NCBI GenBank assembly: GCA_016190665.1
Contig: JACPQD010000051.1
Coordinates: 1-64,000 of the forward strand
Direction: 5' to 3'
Source: Chloroflexota bacterium
GTDB lineage: Bacteria > Chloroflexota > Dehalococcoidia > JACPQD01
DNA length: 64,000 nt
Shown here: positions 1 to 7,844 of the stretch, piece after piece
Position numbering within the stretch: the first letter of the stretch is position 1
How the letters are laid out: every line of letters starts with the position of its first letter
Position numbers and translations under genes: made by a program
The notes under the pieces: model-generated
Databases searched by the model: none
Told to the model about the DNA's origin: nothing
What the model saw: only the letters and a program-made list of their open reading frames with translations

Positions 1-45
1 GCATATGACTAACGGGTATCAAGCGGTGCTTCTCATCGGAGGCGG

Positions 46-82
46 AAGGACGGGCTTCTTGGCCTGTCCTTCTTTCTTTTTC
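46..82 (+). terminator. Intrinsic terminator reading rightward
   Basis: A 10-bp stem (AAGGACGGGC at 46-55 with GCCTGTCCTT at 62-71, one G-U pair) is followed on the + strand by a T-rich run to 82. The T tract is on the + side, so it best fits a rightward gene ending left of the window; it also sits just beyond the ahcY stop and may insulate both. Confidence 0.55.
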
Positions 83-83
83 C

Positions 84-1349
84 TTACGTCCCGCTCTCCC
101 AGCTCTCCAGGTACTTCTTCTGTTCCTTCGTGAGAATATCGATGCTCACGCCCATCGACTTCAGCTTTAGCCGTCCGATCTCCTGGTCAATGTCCCGCGG
201 AACGGTGTAGACGCCCCGCTTCAGCTTCTTGCCTTGCTTTACCATGTACTCGGCGCAGAGGGCCTGGTTGGCGAAGCTCATATCCATAACGCTAGCCGGA
301 TGGCCCTCGGCGGCCGCCAGGTTTATGAGCCGACCCTCTCCGAGGAGAAAGAGGCGCCGGCCGTCCTTCATGGTGTACTCATCGACAAAGGCGCGAACGC
401 GACGTTTCGCCGTTGACATCTGCTCCAACGCCGGGATATTGATCTCGACGTTGAAGTGCCCGCTATTGCACATGATGGCGCCATCTTTCATCGTTTCGAA
501 GTGCTGTTTGTCCAGCGCGTTGATATCGCCGGTGAGAGTGACGAAAAGGTCTCCTATCCTGGCCGCCTGCCTCATCGGCAAGACCTCGTAGCCGTCCATC
601 ACCGCTTCCAGGCCGCGGATGGGATTGACCTCGGTCACGATGACATGGGCGCCATGCCCCCGGGCCCGCAGGGCTACTCCTCTTCCGCACCAGCCGTAGC
701 CGGCGATGACGACCTTCTTGCCCGCCCAGAGGATGTTCGTGGCGCGGGTGATGCCATCGACGGTGCTCTGCCCAGTGCCGTACCGGTTATCGAAGAAATG
801 CTTGGTGTCCGCCTCGTTCACCGCCACTATGGGATACTTCAAGGCGCCAGCGGCAGCCATACTGTGCAGCCGAATGACGCCGGTGGTGGTCTCCTCGGTC
901 CCGCCGATGACACTGGCAAGAAGGTCGGTGTGGTCCTTGTGGAGAGAAGCCACAAGGTCGGCGCCGTCATCCATAGTGATTTGTGGGTTGTGGGCGATGG
1001 CCGCGGCGATGTGCTGGTAGTAGGTTTTTTCGTCCTCCCCTTTGATGGCGTAGGTGGGAATGCCCAGGTCTTTCGTCATGTATGCGGCGACGTCATCCTG
1101 GGTGCTCAGCGGGTTGCTCGCGCACATCACGACGTCAGCGCCGCCCGCTTTCAGGGTCATCGCCAGGTTCGCCGTCTCCGTGGTGATATGGAGGCAAGCC
1201 GAGAGGCGGATACCCTTAAGGGGCTGCTCCTTCTCGAAACGCTTCCTGATCAGGCGGAGGACCGGCATGTCGCGCGAGGCCCACTCCGTGCGCAGGGCAC
1301 CCTCGGCGGCCAGTCCAACGTCTCTTACATCTCCCTTAATACCTTTCAT
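84..1349 (-). CDS. ahcY: Adenosylhomocysteinase
   Basis: S-adenosylhomocysteine hydrolase, 421 aa, cytoplasmic, NAD-dependent; splits SAH into homocysteine and adenosine and so relieves product inhibition of methyltransferases. Visible signatures are HITTETANL (54-62), the DDGADL substrate region (127-132), NRYGTGQS (188-195) and the Rossmann loop GYGWCGRG (217-224). The length suits the shorter bacterial/archaeal form. A GAGGAG site lies 6 nt before the ATG. It is the last gene of the SAM-riboswitch operon, 143 nt behind the GNAT gene; the PfkB gene upstream could consume the adenosine it releases. Identification is secure. Confidence 0.97.
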   Translation of the reverse strand: MKGIKGDVRDVGLAAEGALRTEWASRDMPVLRLIRKRFEKEQPLKGIRLSACLHITTETANLAMTLKAGGADVVMCASNPLSTQDDVAAYMTKDLGIPTYAIKGEDEKTYYQHIAAAIAHNPQITMDDGADLVASLHKDHTDLLASVIGGTEETTTGVIRLHSMAAAGALKYPIVAVNEADTKHFFDNRYGTGQSTVDGITRATNILWAGKKVVIAGYGWCGRGVALRARGHGAHVIVTEVNPIRGLEAVMDGYEVLPMRQAARIGDLFVTLTGDINALDKQHFETMKDGAIMCNSGHFNVEINIPALEQMSTAKRRVRAFVDEYTMKDGRRLFLLGEGRLINLAAAEGHPASVMDMSFANQALCAEYMVKQGKKLKRGVYTVPRDIDQEIGRLKLKSMGVSIDILTKEQKKYLESWESGT

Positions 1350-1428
1350 TCACACTCCTCAATTTGCTCCTGGATTATGGCTTCCAACCACCGCCTCACC
1401 TCCCTTTGTGGAAAACCTCTCCCTAAAT

Positions 1429-1480
1429 CCCTCCCCGACACGGGGAAGGACTCTCCCCCTCCCCGTGTCTCGGGAAGGGG
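1429..1480. repeat. GC-rich inverted repeat between ahcY and GNAT gene
   Basis: CCTCCCCGACACGGGGA is mirrored by TCCCCGTGTCTCGGGAAGG about 10 nt later, giving a long stem. There is no T run on either side, so it is not a normal terminator; it may stabilise or process the operon mRNA, or be a mobile intergenic repeat. Confidence 0.5.
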
Positions 1481-1492
1481 CTGGGGGTTAGG

Positions 1493-2335
1493 TTAAGTTA
1501 CAAACCGTCTGCCCGTCAGCCAACCAAGGAACCTCCGCAGCCGCCAGGTGCCGAAGGCTTCGAAGTAGAGGCAGTGCTCCCGGTAGCCGAGACGCTCGTA
1601 GACGCGGCGGGCCGCTATATTGTCCTCCTTCACATTCAGCACCACGTCGCGGCAGTACCCTAACAGTTCTTGAGTAACGGCGCTGGTGCATATGGCGGCG
1701 CAGCCCGCGCCGCGATACAGTGCGTGCGTGAGGACGTTGCCCACCGCCCCGATACCCTGGCCCGGCGAGACCACGTGGGTACCCGCCACCGCGGCCAGCC
1801 GGCCGTCGCGCCAGATGCCATAGTAAACGCCCATATCTATCTGCCGCGGATAGATATGGCAGCTCATCTCGGTGGTGTATAGCTGGTTCACCTTTGACGC
1901 GTGCAGTCCGGTCAGGCGGACGGCATCACCCTCCACAGGCAGGAAGGCATCCTGGGTAACGTGCATGCGGAGCATGGCTGTCCTGCGATAGGGCCGGTAG
2001 AAAGATTCCACGACCCCAGCCTGGTCCGGCTTGTATACCAGATAGGCCTGCCACGGGCACAGGCCGGCGCTGAGAATGCTCGCCACGCCCTGTTGGTCCC
2101 CCATCGAAAGGAGAAAAGGCAACTCCACATCCTTCAAATGGACGCAGATAGCCGGCGCTTGGGATTCATCCACCATGGCCTGCGTCTTCTTTGAAGGGGG
2201 GTCAGTCAACTGGGCAATGGCGTAGGCGGCGTAGATGCGGTCCCGCTCCAGGTAGGCCAGTACTTCCTCTGTTACCGTGAGGCTCCTCGCGGCGTTCTCC
2301 CGAGTCGCTGAGGTCGCTGCGCCGCTCACAGGCAT
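1493..2335 (-). CDS. GNAT-family N-acetyltransferase
   Basis: 280 aa. The C-terminal half (about 140-265) reads as a GNAT acetyl-CoA fold: a strand with GRLAAVAGTHVV, a GAVGNVLTHALYRGAGCAA stretch corresponding to the acetyl-CoA-binding V-x-T-x-x-x-R-G-x-G/A loop, and the closing N-x-x-A-R-R-V-Y-E-R-L-G-Y motif near 247-260. The N-terminal half is a divergent GNAT-like or accessory domain. The substrate cannot be read from sequence. Its start overlaps the PfkB stop by 10 nt, so the two are translationally coupled and the gene belongs to the SAM-riboswitch operon. Confidence 0.8.
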   Translation of the reverse strand: MPVSGAATSATRENAARSLTVTEEVLAYLERDRIYAAYAIAQLTDPPSKKTQAMVDESQAPAICVHLKDVELPFLLSMGDQQGVASILSAGLCPWQAYLVYKPDQAGVVESFYRPYRRTAMLRMHVTQDAFLPVEGDAVRLTGLHASKVNQLYTTEMSCHIYPRQIDMGVYYGIWRDGRLAAVAGTHVVSPGQGIGAVGNVLTHALYRGAGCAAICTSAVTQELLGYCRDVVLNVKEDNIAARRVYERLGYREHCLYFEAFGTWRLRRFLGWLTGRRFVT

Positions 2336-3255
2336 CCGTTCAGCCTCTCATTGAATTCGTCGGGACTAAACCGGTACTCCTGAGTGCCGAAGCACTCCAC
2401 GGCGAAGGACGCGCAAACACTCCCCATTCTGGCGCAATGGTCCATACTCAAGCCCCGGCACAGGCCGCTGATCAGGCCGCCCCGGTACGAATCGCCGGCA
2501 CCTGTCGGGTCCACCGCCTGCTTCGGCCTCGCCGCAGGGATGGCTATCTCACCATCTGGCGCGGCGACCAGCGACCCCCGTTCACCCTTGGTGACAATCA
2601 CTGTCCCCGCTAGCCTCAGCAAATCCTGAGTGTTCAATCCTGCCTTATTCCTGATGAGATCAAGCTCGTAATCGTTGCAGATCAGGATGCGGCATCCCTT
2701 CATTGCCTCGGTCAACTGTTTCCCATTCAACATCGGCAGCGATTGCCCGGGGTCGAAGATGTAGTCGATTCCCCTCGCCTTGCATTCTTGCGGGTAGTTC
2801 GTCATGTCCTCGAGGTTGCCGGGGGAGATGATGACGATCGTCTCCTGGGGATCCAGTTCGTCGAAATCCAAAGAGGAAGGGTATTTCATGGCGCCCGGGT
2901 TAAACCCGGTGATCTGGTTGTTCGCCCGGTCGGTAGTTATATAGGCGCTGGCGGTGAACTCGTGCTCGATTTTCCTTATGCATTCGGTGGTGATGCCATT
3001 GGCTTCCAGCCACTCGAAATACCTGTGGTAATCATGGCCGATCGTAGCGGAGATCACCGGCTTTTCGCTCATGAGAGAGAGGGCGTAGGCGATATTTCCT
3101 GCCGTCCCGCCGAACTCCTCCCGCATGCCATCTACCTGAAAAGCGACGTTGAGGTTATGAATCCTATCCGGGAGGATGTTTTCGGAGAAGTGTCCCGGGA
3201 AATTCATAAGTCTATCGTAAGCCAGCGAGCCGGAAACAATGATTTTCATATTCAT
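2326..3255 (-). CDS. PfkB-family sugar/nucleoside kinase (adenosine kinase-like)
   Basis: 309 aa ribokinase-fold kinase. The family signature with the anion hole and catalytic Asp is DPTGAGD at 249-255; an N-terminal GGTAGNIAYAL sequence supplies the first PfkB substrate motif. In this operon, between genes that release adenosine (ahcY) and 5'-methylthio compounds (mtnP, mtnA), adenosine kinase is the most economical inferred role, but ribokinase or another sugar kinase cannot be excluded. Two possible ATG codons lie at residues 1 and 3. It is separated from the upstream core metE-like gene by a repeat-filled spacer. Confidence 0.8.
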   Translation of the reverse strand: MNMKIIVSGSLAYDRLMNFPGHFSENILPDRIHNLNVAFQVDGMREEFGGTAGNIAYALSLMSEKPVISATIGHDYHRYFEWLEANGITTECIRKIEHEFTASAYITTDRANNQITGFNPGAMKYPSSLDFDELDPQETIVIISPGNLEDMTNYPQECKARGIDYIFDPGQSLPMLNGKQLTEAMKGCRILICNDYELDLIRNKAGLNTQDLLRLAGTVIVTKGERGSLVAAPDGEIAIPAARPKQAVDPTGAGDSYRGGLISGLCRGLSMDHCARMGSVCASFAVECFGTQEYRFSPDEFNERLNGCL

Positions 3256-3261
3256 TACCGT

Positions 3262-3373
3262 AGCCTTCAGCTTTCAGTCATCAGCTTTCAGCACTGCACC
3301 CATCATTCATCATTCCGCATTTGTGTCCCTGTGACGAGCGAGGCAATCGCGGACCCATGGCATTCCGCATTCA
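3262..3373. repeat. Spacer made of short dispersed repeats
   Basis: Contains CAGCTTTCAG-type units and repeated CATTCATCATT / CATTCCGCATT words, both found in many other spacers of this window (for example 11730-11970 and 34915-35000). No gene seen. Confidence 0.6.
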
Positions 3374-4456
3374 TCACTCATCATTCATCATTTCAAGCAG
3401 GCCACGGTACTGCTCCCTCATGGCGCGCGAGAGGGAGGCCGTCAACATCAACGCGCGCTCGGCGCCCTCTACAGACATAGTCCCAAGTCCGCACGAGGGG
3501 GTGATGAGGGAGCGGCGCACCAGGTCTTCGAACTTGATCCCTTTTTTCGCCAGCATCTCCATCGCCTCTTGAAGGCTCGCCAGAAGCGTATCCGTCGTGT
3601 GCGGCGCCAGCGCCTGCTCCTCATTGGGGACGATGCCCCAGGCCAGCGTGCCCCCTCTATCCAGGAAGGCCTGCACCTCGGTCGGATAGAGGCTCAACGC
3701 CTCCGTGTAGTTGCAGGCGTCAAAGCTGAGGATGTCGATGGGCGTTTCCAGAAGGATAGACCAGTCGGTGTTGCCACAACAGTGCACACCCCTGAGGCAG
3801 GTGAGCCCGCCGAGCACCTCGCAAAGGAGGGCAGCGACCTGCTCCCGAGGTATCGAGACGAAGGCTGAACCCAGGGCGTTCATGTAAGGTTCATCGAGAA
3901 AGATGATGACGTTGGCGGTGAGGGCGCTTAGCGTCTTCTCCATCCATCCCGCCTTGAGACGCAGATGCTTGGCCACCGCGTCCGCCAGGATGTCGTCGTA
4001 CAGAATGGGACGACGGTCCTGGTCGGTGACCGTGAGCCCCCAGCTAATCGGGCCGGTCACCTGGCCCTTGACGGCCACGGGCGTTCCCCGGTCGGCGGCG
4101 AGAAAGGCCTGCAGCCCGGCGGCATACTCCGGGCTGACCGCGTATCTGTCGACAGCGTTCTCCAGATATGCCACGTAGAGCGCGGCCAGAGGCTCGTCCA
4201 GGTTCCGCAAGCGGTCCACATGGATGTGGTCGCCCTCGACTACCACACCCGGGAAACCCTCGCTGTACTGGATGTACATATTCTCCAGCGCGGAGCGGCG
4301 CGGCAGTTGCGGCCAGGGCGGTATGTCGGACAGGTTCAGCAGGACCGCGTCGCAGGCTGCGGCCGGATCAGTATGGGGCATGCTGCCGATGGCAGTGGCC
4401 AGACAGCCTGGCCGTCCGCCCCCGGGGAACCGACGACCGGTTGGTTGTTCGGTCAT
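3374..4456 (-). CDS. Core MetE-type (cobalamin-linked) methionine synthase-like protein
   Basis: 360 aa, about half the length of classical MetE and matching only its C-terminal catalytic barrel. Zinc/homocysteine ligands are visible: HCCG at 225-228 (His and second Cys) and the late Cys in PSCGLG (320-325); the DEP triad is at 188-190 and KGQVTGP at 130-136. Short core MetE proteins that take methyl from methylcobalamin are known from Dehalococcoides, and that role is inferred here. The ATG is chosen because it overlaps the mtnP stop (TAATG) and upstream in-frame residues lie inside mtnP. The UROD superfamily is the alternative, but the zinc motif and the SAM-riboswitch context favour homocysteine methylation. 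Confidence 0.8.
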   Translation of the reverse strand: MTEQPTGRRFPGGGRPGCLATAIGSMPHTDPAAACDAVLLNLSDIPPWPQLPRRSALENMYIQYSEGFPGVVVEGDHIHVDRLRNLDEPLAALYVAYLENAVDRYAVSPEYAAGLQAFLAADRGTPVAVKGQVTGPISWGLTVTDQDRRPILYDDILADAVAKHLRLKAGWMEKTLSALTANVIIFLDEPYMNALGSAFVSIPREQVAALLCEVLGGLTCLRGVHCCGNTDWSILLETPIDILSFDACNYTEALSLYPTEVQAFLDRGGTLAWGIVPNEEQALAPHTTDTLLASLQEAMEMLAKKGIKFEDLVRRSLITPSCGLGTMSVEGAERALMLTASLSRAMREQYRGLLEMMNDE

Positions 4457-5319
4457 TACTTCACATACTTTCCAATCAGCAGATTTAAGTCCTTCTTGAC
4501 CTGGCCTGGGATCAGGTCCGGCGCGGTGATAATGGCATTCTTCAGCGCCGTGGCGCACTCGCACTCGCGCTTGCCCGGCAACTCTGCCGCCACCGCTCTC
4601 ACAATCTTCTTCGCGGCAGCCACGTTGTGCAACAGGTTGGCGATGACCATTTCGATAGTAACCGACTCATGTCCCTCGTGCCAGCAATCGTAGTCCGTAG
4701 CGCAGGCGACAGCGCCGTAGCAGATTTCCGCCTCGCGGGCGAGCTTGGCCTCGGGCAGCGCCGTCATCCCGATAATGCTGGCGCCCCAGGAACGATAAAG
4801 GTTGGATTCAGCCCTCGTGCTGAAAGCGGGCCCCTCCATGGCGACATAGGCGCCGCCCTTGTGGACAGTGGCGCCGGTCTCCCTGGCCCTCCGGTAAAGA
4901 ATCTCGGAGAGGACCGGGCAAAAGGGGTCGGCGAAAGTGATATGCCCCACGATGCCATCGCGGAAGAAGGTGCTTACACGACCGCGGGTGCGGTCGATGA
5001 TCTGGTCCGGAATCACGAGGTCCTTGGGACGGATCTCCTCCTTCAGGCTTCCCACAGCCGTCACTGAGATGATCCACTGCACCCCGAGCGACTTCAATGC
5101 ATAGATGTTGGCTCGCGCCGGAAGCTCTGTGGGGCTGATGCGGTGGCCGCGACCGTGTCGTGGCAGGAAGGCGAGGGGCACGCCCTCCAGCTTCCCCACA
5201 ACCAAGGCATCGCTGGGCTCGCCGAAGGGTGTATGGACGTGCACTTCCTCCACATCGGTAAGGCCGTCCATCTGATAGAGGCCGCTCCCTCCGATAACCC
5301 CAAGCTTAGCTTCAGCCAT
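4456..5319 (-). CDS. mtnP: S-methyl-5'-thioadenosine phosphorylase
   Basis: 287 aa PNP/MTAP family phosphorylase that cleaves 5'-methylthioadenosine with phosphate to adenine and methylthioribose-1-phosphate. It starts with the phosphate-loop sequence IGGSGLY (9-15), has the HGRGH segment near 56-60 and the substrate-pocket stretch AMEGPAFSTRAES. It feeds MtnA, encoded 47 nt upstream, and is coupled by 1-nt overlap to the core metE-like gene. Specificity for MTA over inosine/guanosine is inferred from the operon and the family; MTA-I phosphorylase would look alike. Confidence 0.93.
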   Translation of the reverse strand: MAEAKLGVIGGSGLYQMDGLTDVEEVHVHTPFGEPSDALVVGKLEGVPLAFLPRHGRGHRISPTELPARANIYALKSLGVQWIISVTAVGSLKEEIRPKDLVIPDQIIDRTRGRVSTFFRDGIVGHITFADPFCPVLSEILYRRARETGATVHKGGAYVAMEGPAFSTRAESNLYRSWGASIIGMTALPEAKLAREAEICYGAVACATDYDCWHEGHESVTIEMVIANLLHNVAAAKKIVRAVAAELPGKRECECATALKNAIITAPDLIPGQVKKDLNLLIGKYVK

Positions 5320-5342
5320 TCAGTCCTCCTTCTCAACCGCAT

Positions 5343-5370
5343 GTAGGGGCACGGTGCACCGTGCCCCTAC
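5343..5370. repeat. Perfect 28-bp palindrome overlapping the mtnA stop codon
   Basis: Each 14-nt arm reads GTAGGGGCACGGTG / CACCGTGCCCCTAC, with no loop between the arms. The mtnA stop codon (5367-5369) lies inside it. There is no U tract; it is a REP-like element or mRNA-stabilising hairpin between mtnA and mtnP. Confidence 0.75.
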
Positions 5371-6398
5371 GACGATCCTCCGATAATCTCCCTCAGTCTC
5401 TCGACATAGGGCTCCTGCGCCACGCCCTTTTCCGTGATAATGGCCGAGACGTAGTGGTGAGGAGTGACGTCGAAGGCAGGATTAGCCACGGCCACGCCCT
5501 CCGGCGCAACACGCACCCCCCCGATGCAGGTGACCTCTTCGGGAGAGCGTTCTTCGATGGGAATCTCGTCGCCAGTGGCCAGGGCCATGTCGATGGTGCT
5601 GGTGGGGGCGGCCACATAGAAGGGCACGCCGTTTTCCGCGGCCAGCACGGCGACGCTGTAAGTGCCGATCTTATTAGCGACGTCGCCGTTGGCGGCGATG
5701 CGGTCAGCCCCGACGATAGCGCAGGTTATCACGCCTTTGTGCAAGAAATGTCCGGCCATGTTGTCGGTGATCAACGTCACCGGAATATTGTCCTGCATCA
5801 GCTCCCAGGCAGTGAGCCGGGCACCCTGAAGAAGAGGCCGGGTCTCGTCGGCGTAGACCTGGAGGGTCTTACCCTGTTCCTTCGCCGCCCGGATAACGCC
5901 GAGGGCTGTGCCGTAAGTCACTGTGGCCAGGGCACCAGCGTTGCAGTGCGTGAGGACCGTGGCGCCATCGGGGATCAGCTCCGCCCCGAAGCGCCCGATC
6001 TTCCGGTTCACCTCGGCGTCCTCGGCCTCCATCCGTTTGGCCTCGGCCAGAAGGGACGCCTTCATCTCAGCGACGGTCTCCCCCTGGACGGCCTTCCTCA
6101 TCCTTTCTATCGCCCAGAAAAGATTGACGGCCGTGGGGCGCGCCGAGGCTACGGTGCGGCAGATATTATCAAGTTCCGAGAGGAACTCCGCGGGCGAATC
6201 GGTCTCCACCTTCGCCGCGCCCGCGGCCACGGCATAGGCGGCCGCCACACCGATAGCGGGAGCGCCGCGAATCTGGAGGGTCTTGAGGGCGGCGACGATA
6301 CACTGATAATCGTCGGTTTCCAGGACGACTGTCTCGTGGGGCAGTCTTGTTTGATCGATGAACTGTATTTTGCCGTTACGCCAGCAGATGGTATTCAA
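5367..6398 (-). CDS. mtnA: S-methyl-5-thioribose-1-phosphate isomerase
   Basis: 343 aa, eIF2B-like fold, isomerises methylthioribose-1-phosphate to methylthioribulose-1-phosphate, the second step of the methionine salvage pathway. The catalytic cysteine sits in [10 protein letters not shown] (Cys152) and the catalytic aspartate in [10 protein letters not shown] (Asp232); the RGAPAIG phosphate-binding stretch is at 44-50. First gene after the SAM riboswitch terminator (gap 18 nt). No mtnB/mtnC/mtnD genes are in this window, so the later steps may run through another route (for example an aldolase shunt) or lie elsewhere. Confidence 0.96.
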   Translation of the reverse strand: MNTICWRNGKIQFIDQTRLPHETVVLETDDYQCIVAALKTLQIRGAPAIGVAAAYAVAAGAAKVETDSPAEFLSELDNICRTVASARPTAVNLFWAIERMRKAVQGETVAEMKASLLAEAKRMEAEDAEVNRKIGRFGAELIPDGATVLTHCNAGALATVTYGTALGVIRAAKEQGKTLQVYADETRPLLQGARLTAWELMQDNIPVTLITDNMAGHFLHKGVITCAIVGADRIAANGDVANKIGTYSVAVLAAENGVPFYVAAPTSTIDMALATGDEIPIEERSPEEVTCIGGVRVAPEGVAVANPAFDVTPHHYVSAIITEKGVAQEPYVERLREIIGGSS

Positions 6399-6416
6399 CT
6401 AGGTTCCCCGGGCAAC

Positions 6417-6444
6417 AAAAAAAGCTTCTCTTGATGAGAGAAGC
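6417..6444 (-). terminator. Riboswitch-controlled intrinsic terminator before mtnA
   Basis: On the minus strand, GCTTCTCT-CATCA-AGAGAAGC forms an 8-bp hairpin followed by seven U residues (6423-6417). The 5' arm and loop contain CTCTCATC, the exact complement of the 3' strand of riboswitch helix P1 (GATGAGAG, 6463-6456), so terminator and antiterminator are mutually exclusive. Confidence 0.92.
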
Positions 6445-6455
6445 CTGTGCACCCA

Positions 6456-6570
6456 CTCTCATCTTTCCCCGAATGTATCGAGGTCGGAATTGGCACCGTG
6501 TCAGAACCGGCTGGCTCCGACCGGTTGCCGGGCATCTCAGGGCCAGTCCCTCCGCCCGTCTGGATAAGAG
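6456..6570 (-). ncRNA. SAM-I (S-box) riboswitch
   Basis: Minus-strand leader of the mtnA operon. P1 is CTCTTATC (6570-6563) paired with GATGAGAG (6463-6456), one G-U pair. Between them are the hallmark S-box blocks GGCGGAGGGACTGGCCC, GATGCCCGGCAACC and GGTGCCAATTCC. SAM binding should stabilise P1 and release the terminator at 6417-6444; without SAM, GATGAGAG can pair with CTCTCATC in the terminator and allow read-through. This gives repression of the salvage/methionine operon when SAM is plentiful. Confidence 0.96.
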
Positions 6571-6598
6571 CTTATCCATGTATTCGATTGTTCTGGAT

Positions 6599-6628
6599 AT
6601 GATAACAAGCCCTTGGGGAGCTTGTCAA
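6599..6628 (-). promoter_or_regulatory. Sigma-70 type promoter of the mtnA-ahcY operon
   Basis: TTGACA (6628-6623), 18-nt spacer and TATCAT (6604-6599) on the minus strand, placing transcription start about 20 nt before the riboswitch. The -35 box touches the last codons of the OYE-like gene. Confidence 0.7.
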
Positions 6629-7725
6629 GCACCCCTCCCCGAGCGTTCCGGGCCTGTTTTCGTCACCTCCCCCATCTCCCACTCGTGCCCCACCCGCTTG
6701 TTCAGGCGGCAAAGGAGGGGCACGTCCCCCCGGTAGAGGGTGGCGCAGTGGTTGCAGCCGCTGCAGTAGAGGATCTCGCTGGCTCTCCCTGCCTTCACTT
6801 TCGCCGGCCAAAAGGGGTCGCACAGGAGCTGCCTGCCCATGAGAATGAGGTCCCCTTTGCCTTCCGCTAGCACAGACTCGGCCAACTCCGGCGTGTTTAT
6901 GCGCCCGACGGCCATCACCGGCACCTTCACATGCGGTTTCACCGTCGCCGCCAGATAGACGTAGCAGCCCAGAGGATAGGCGCCCGGCGGGCTGATGAAG
7001 TTGCGCGGCCGGGCGGATGGTCCGACGGACACGCTCAGACAGTCGACGCCTGCCTTCTCCAGCTCCTTGGCAAAGAGGATGGCGTCAGGAAGGGTGATCC
7101 CGTCGGGGCGCTCCTCCTCGGCCGCCATGCGGTAGATGATGGGGTAGTCCCGTCCCACCGCCTGCCTGACGCTGGCCACGATGTCCAGCCCGAAGCGCAT
7201 GCGGCGGTAGACGTCGCCGCCGTACTCGTCGTCGCGCCGGTTATCCGCCGGCGAGAAGAAGATGCAGGGCGGCAGGCCGTGCGCCCCGTGGATCTCCACA
7301 GCGTCGAAGCCCGCCTCACGAACGTTGACGGCGGAGGGCCCGTACATAGCGATGATTTCCCTTATTTCCGCCAGCGTCAGCTCGCGCCGACCCGCCACCG
7401 CCGAGGGGCCGACCCGCTCTCCACGGAAGTAATCGCGCTTGTGAGGAGGACGGTGGATGCTCACCGAGAGCTGGCAGCTAATCTTCGCGCCTTCCCGGTG
7501 GACGGCCTCCACCAACGGCTGCAGCGTTTCCGCGAAGCCGGGCTGCGAGGCAATCTCCACCGAGACGGCGTGAAACATGATAAGGCCGGCCCCGCCCCGC
7601 GCCCGCTCCACGAAGTAGGCTGTCTCTTGTACCTCTCCCAGGGGCATCCGCGTAAGCATAGGCGCCATGACAATGCGGTTCTCCAACCGCATACCGTTGA
7701 TGGTGATGGGTGAAAAGAGCTTCAA
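6625..7725 (-). CDS. Old Yellow Enzyme-type FMN oxidoreductase, truncated form
   Basis: 366 aa NADH:flavin oxidoreductase barrel of the 2,4-dienoyl-CoA reductase type. The N-terminus NGMRLENRIVMAPM and the NRRDDEYGGDVYRRMRF stretch are standard. The family HGAHGYL motif reads HGAHGLPP, so the usual catalytic tyrosine is missing. A 4Fe-4S site is present near the C-terminus (Cys321, 324, 327 and 339), but the protein stops 27 residues later and lacks the FAD/NAD(P)H domains of full-length relatives. It ends the locus FAD dehydrogenase-SBP-UGSC-TDGLP-OYE, suggesting a reduction step with electrons from a separate partner. Confidence 0.82.
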   Translation of the reverse strand: MKLFSPITINGMRLENRIVMAPMLTRMPLGEVQETAYFVERARGGAGLIMFHAVSVEIASQPGFAETLQPLVEAVHREGAKISCQLSVSIHRPPHKRDYFRGERVGPSAVAGRRELTLAEIREIIAMYGPSAVNVREAGFDAVEIHGAHGLPPCIFFSPADNRRDDEYGGDVYRRMRFGLDIVASVRQAVGRDYPIIYRMAAEEERPDGITLPDAILFAKELEKAGVDCLSVSVGPSARPRNFISPPGAYPLGCYVYLAATVKPHVKVPVMAVGRINTPELAESVLAEGKGDLILMGRQLLCDPFWPAKVKAGRASEILYCSGCNHCATLYRGDVPLLCRLNKRVGHEWEMGEVTKTGPERSGRGA

Positions 7726-7790
7726 TGAAACCTCTTAATTACGATGTTTGGGGCCTCCTGGAAGGACGCAATTCCGACCGGTCTGACAAA

Positions 7791-7826
7791 GTCCGACAGG
7801 TCGGACAGGTCGGACAGGTCGGACAA
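7791..7826. repeat. 9-bp tandem repeat, four copies
   Basis: Four successive units of the form GTCGGACAG (first GTCCGACAG, last GTCGGACAA) in the spacer between the OYE-like and TDGLP genes. Confidence 0.85.
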
Positions 7827-7844
7827 GCCGCCGTGCCCCTTCAA

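Noticed and set aside
5343-5370. Palindrome as a transcription terminator after mtnA
   Set aside because: No U tract follows on either strand, and the operon genes downstream (mtnP, metE-like, ahcY) need read-through.
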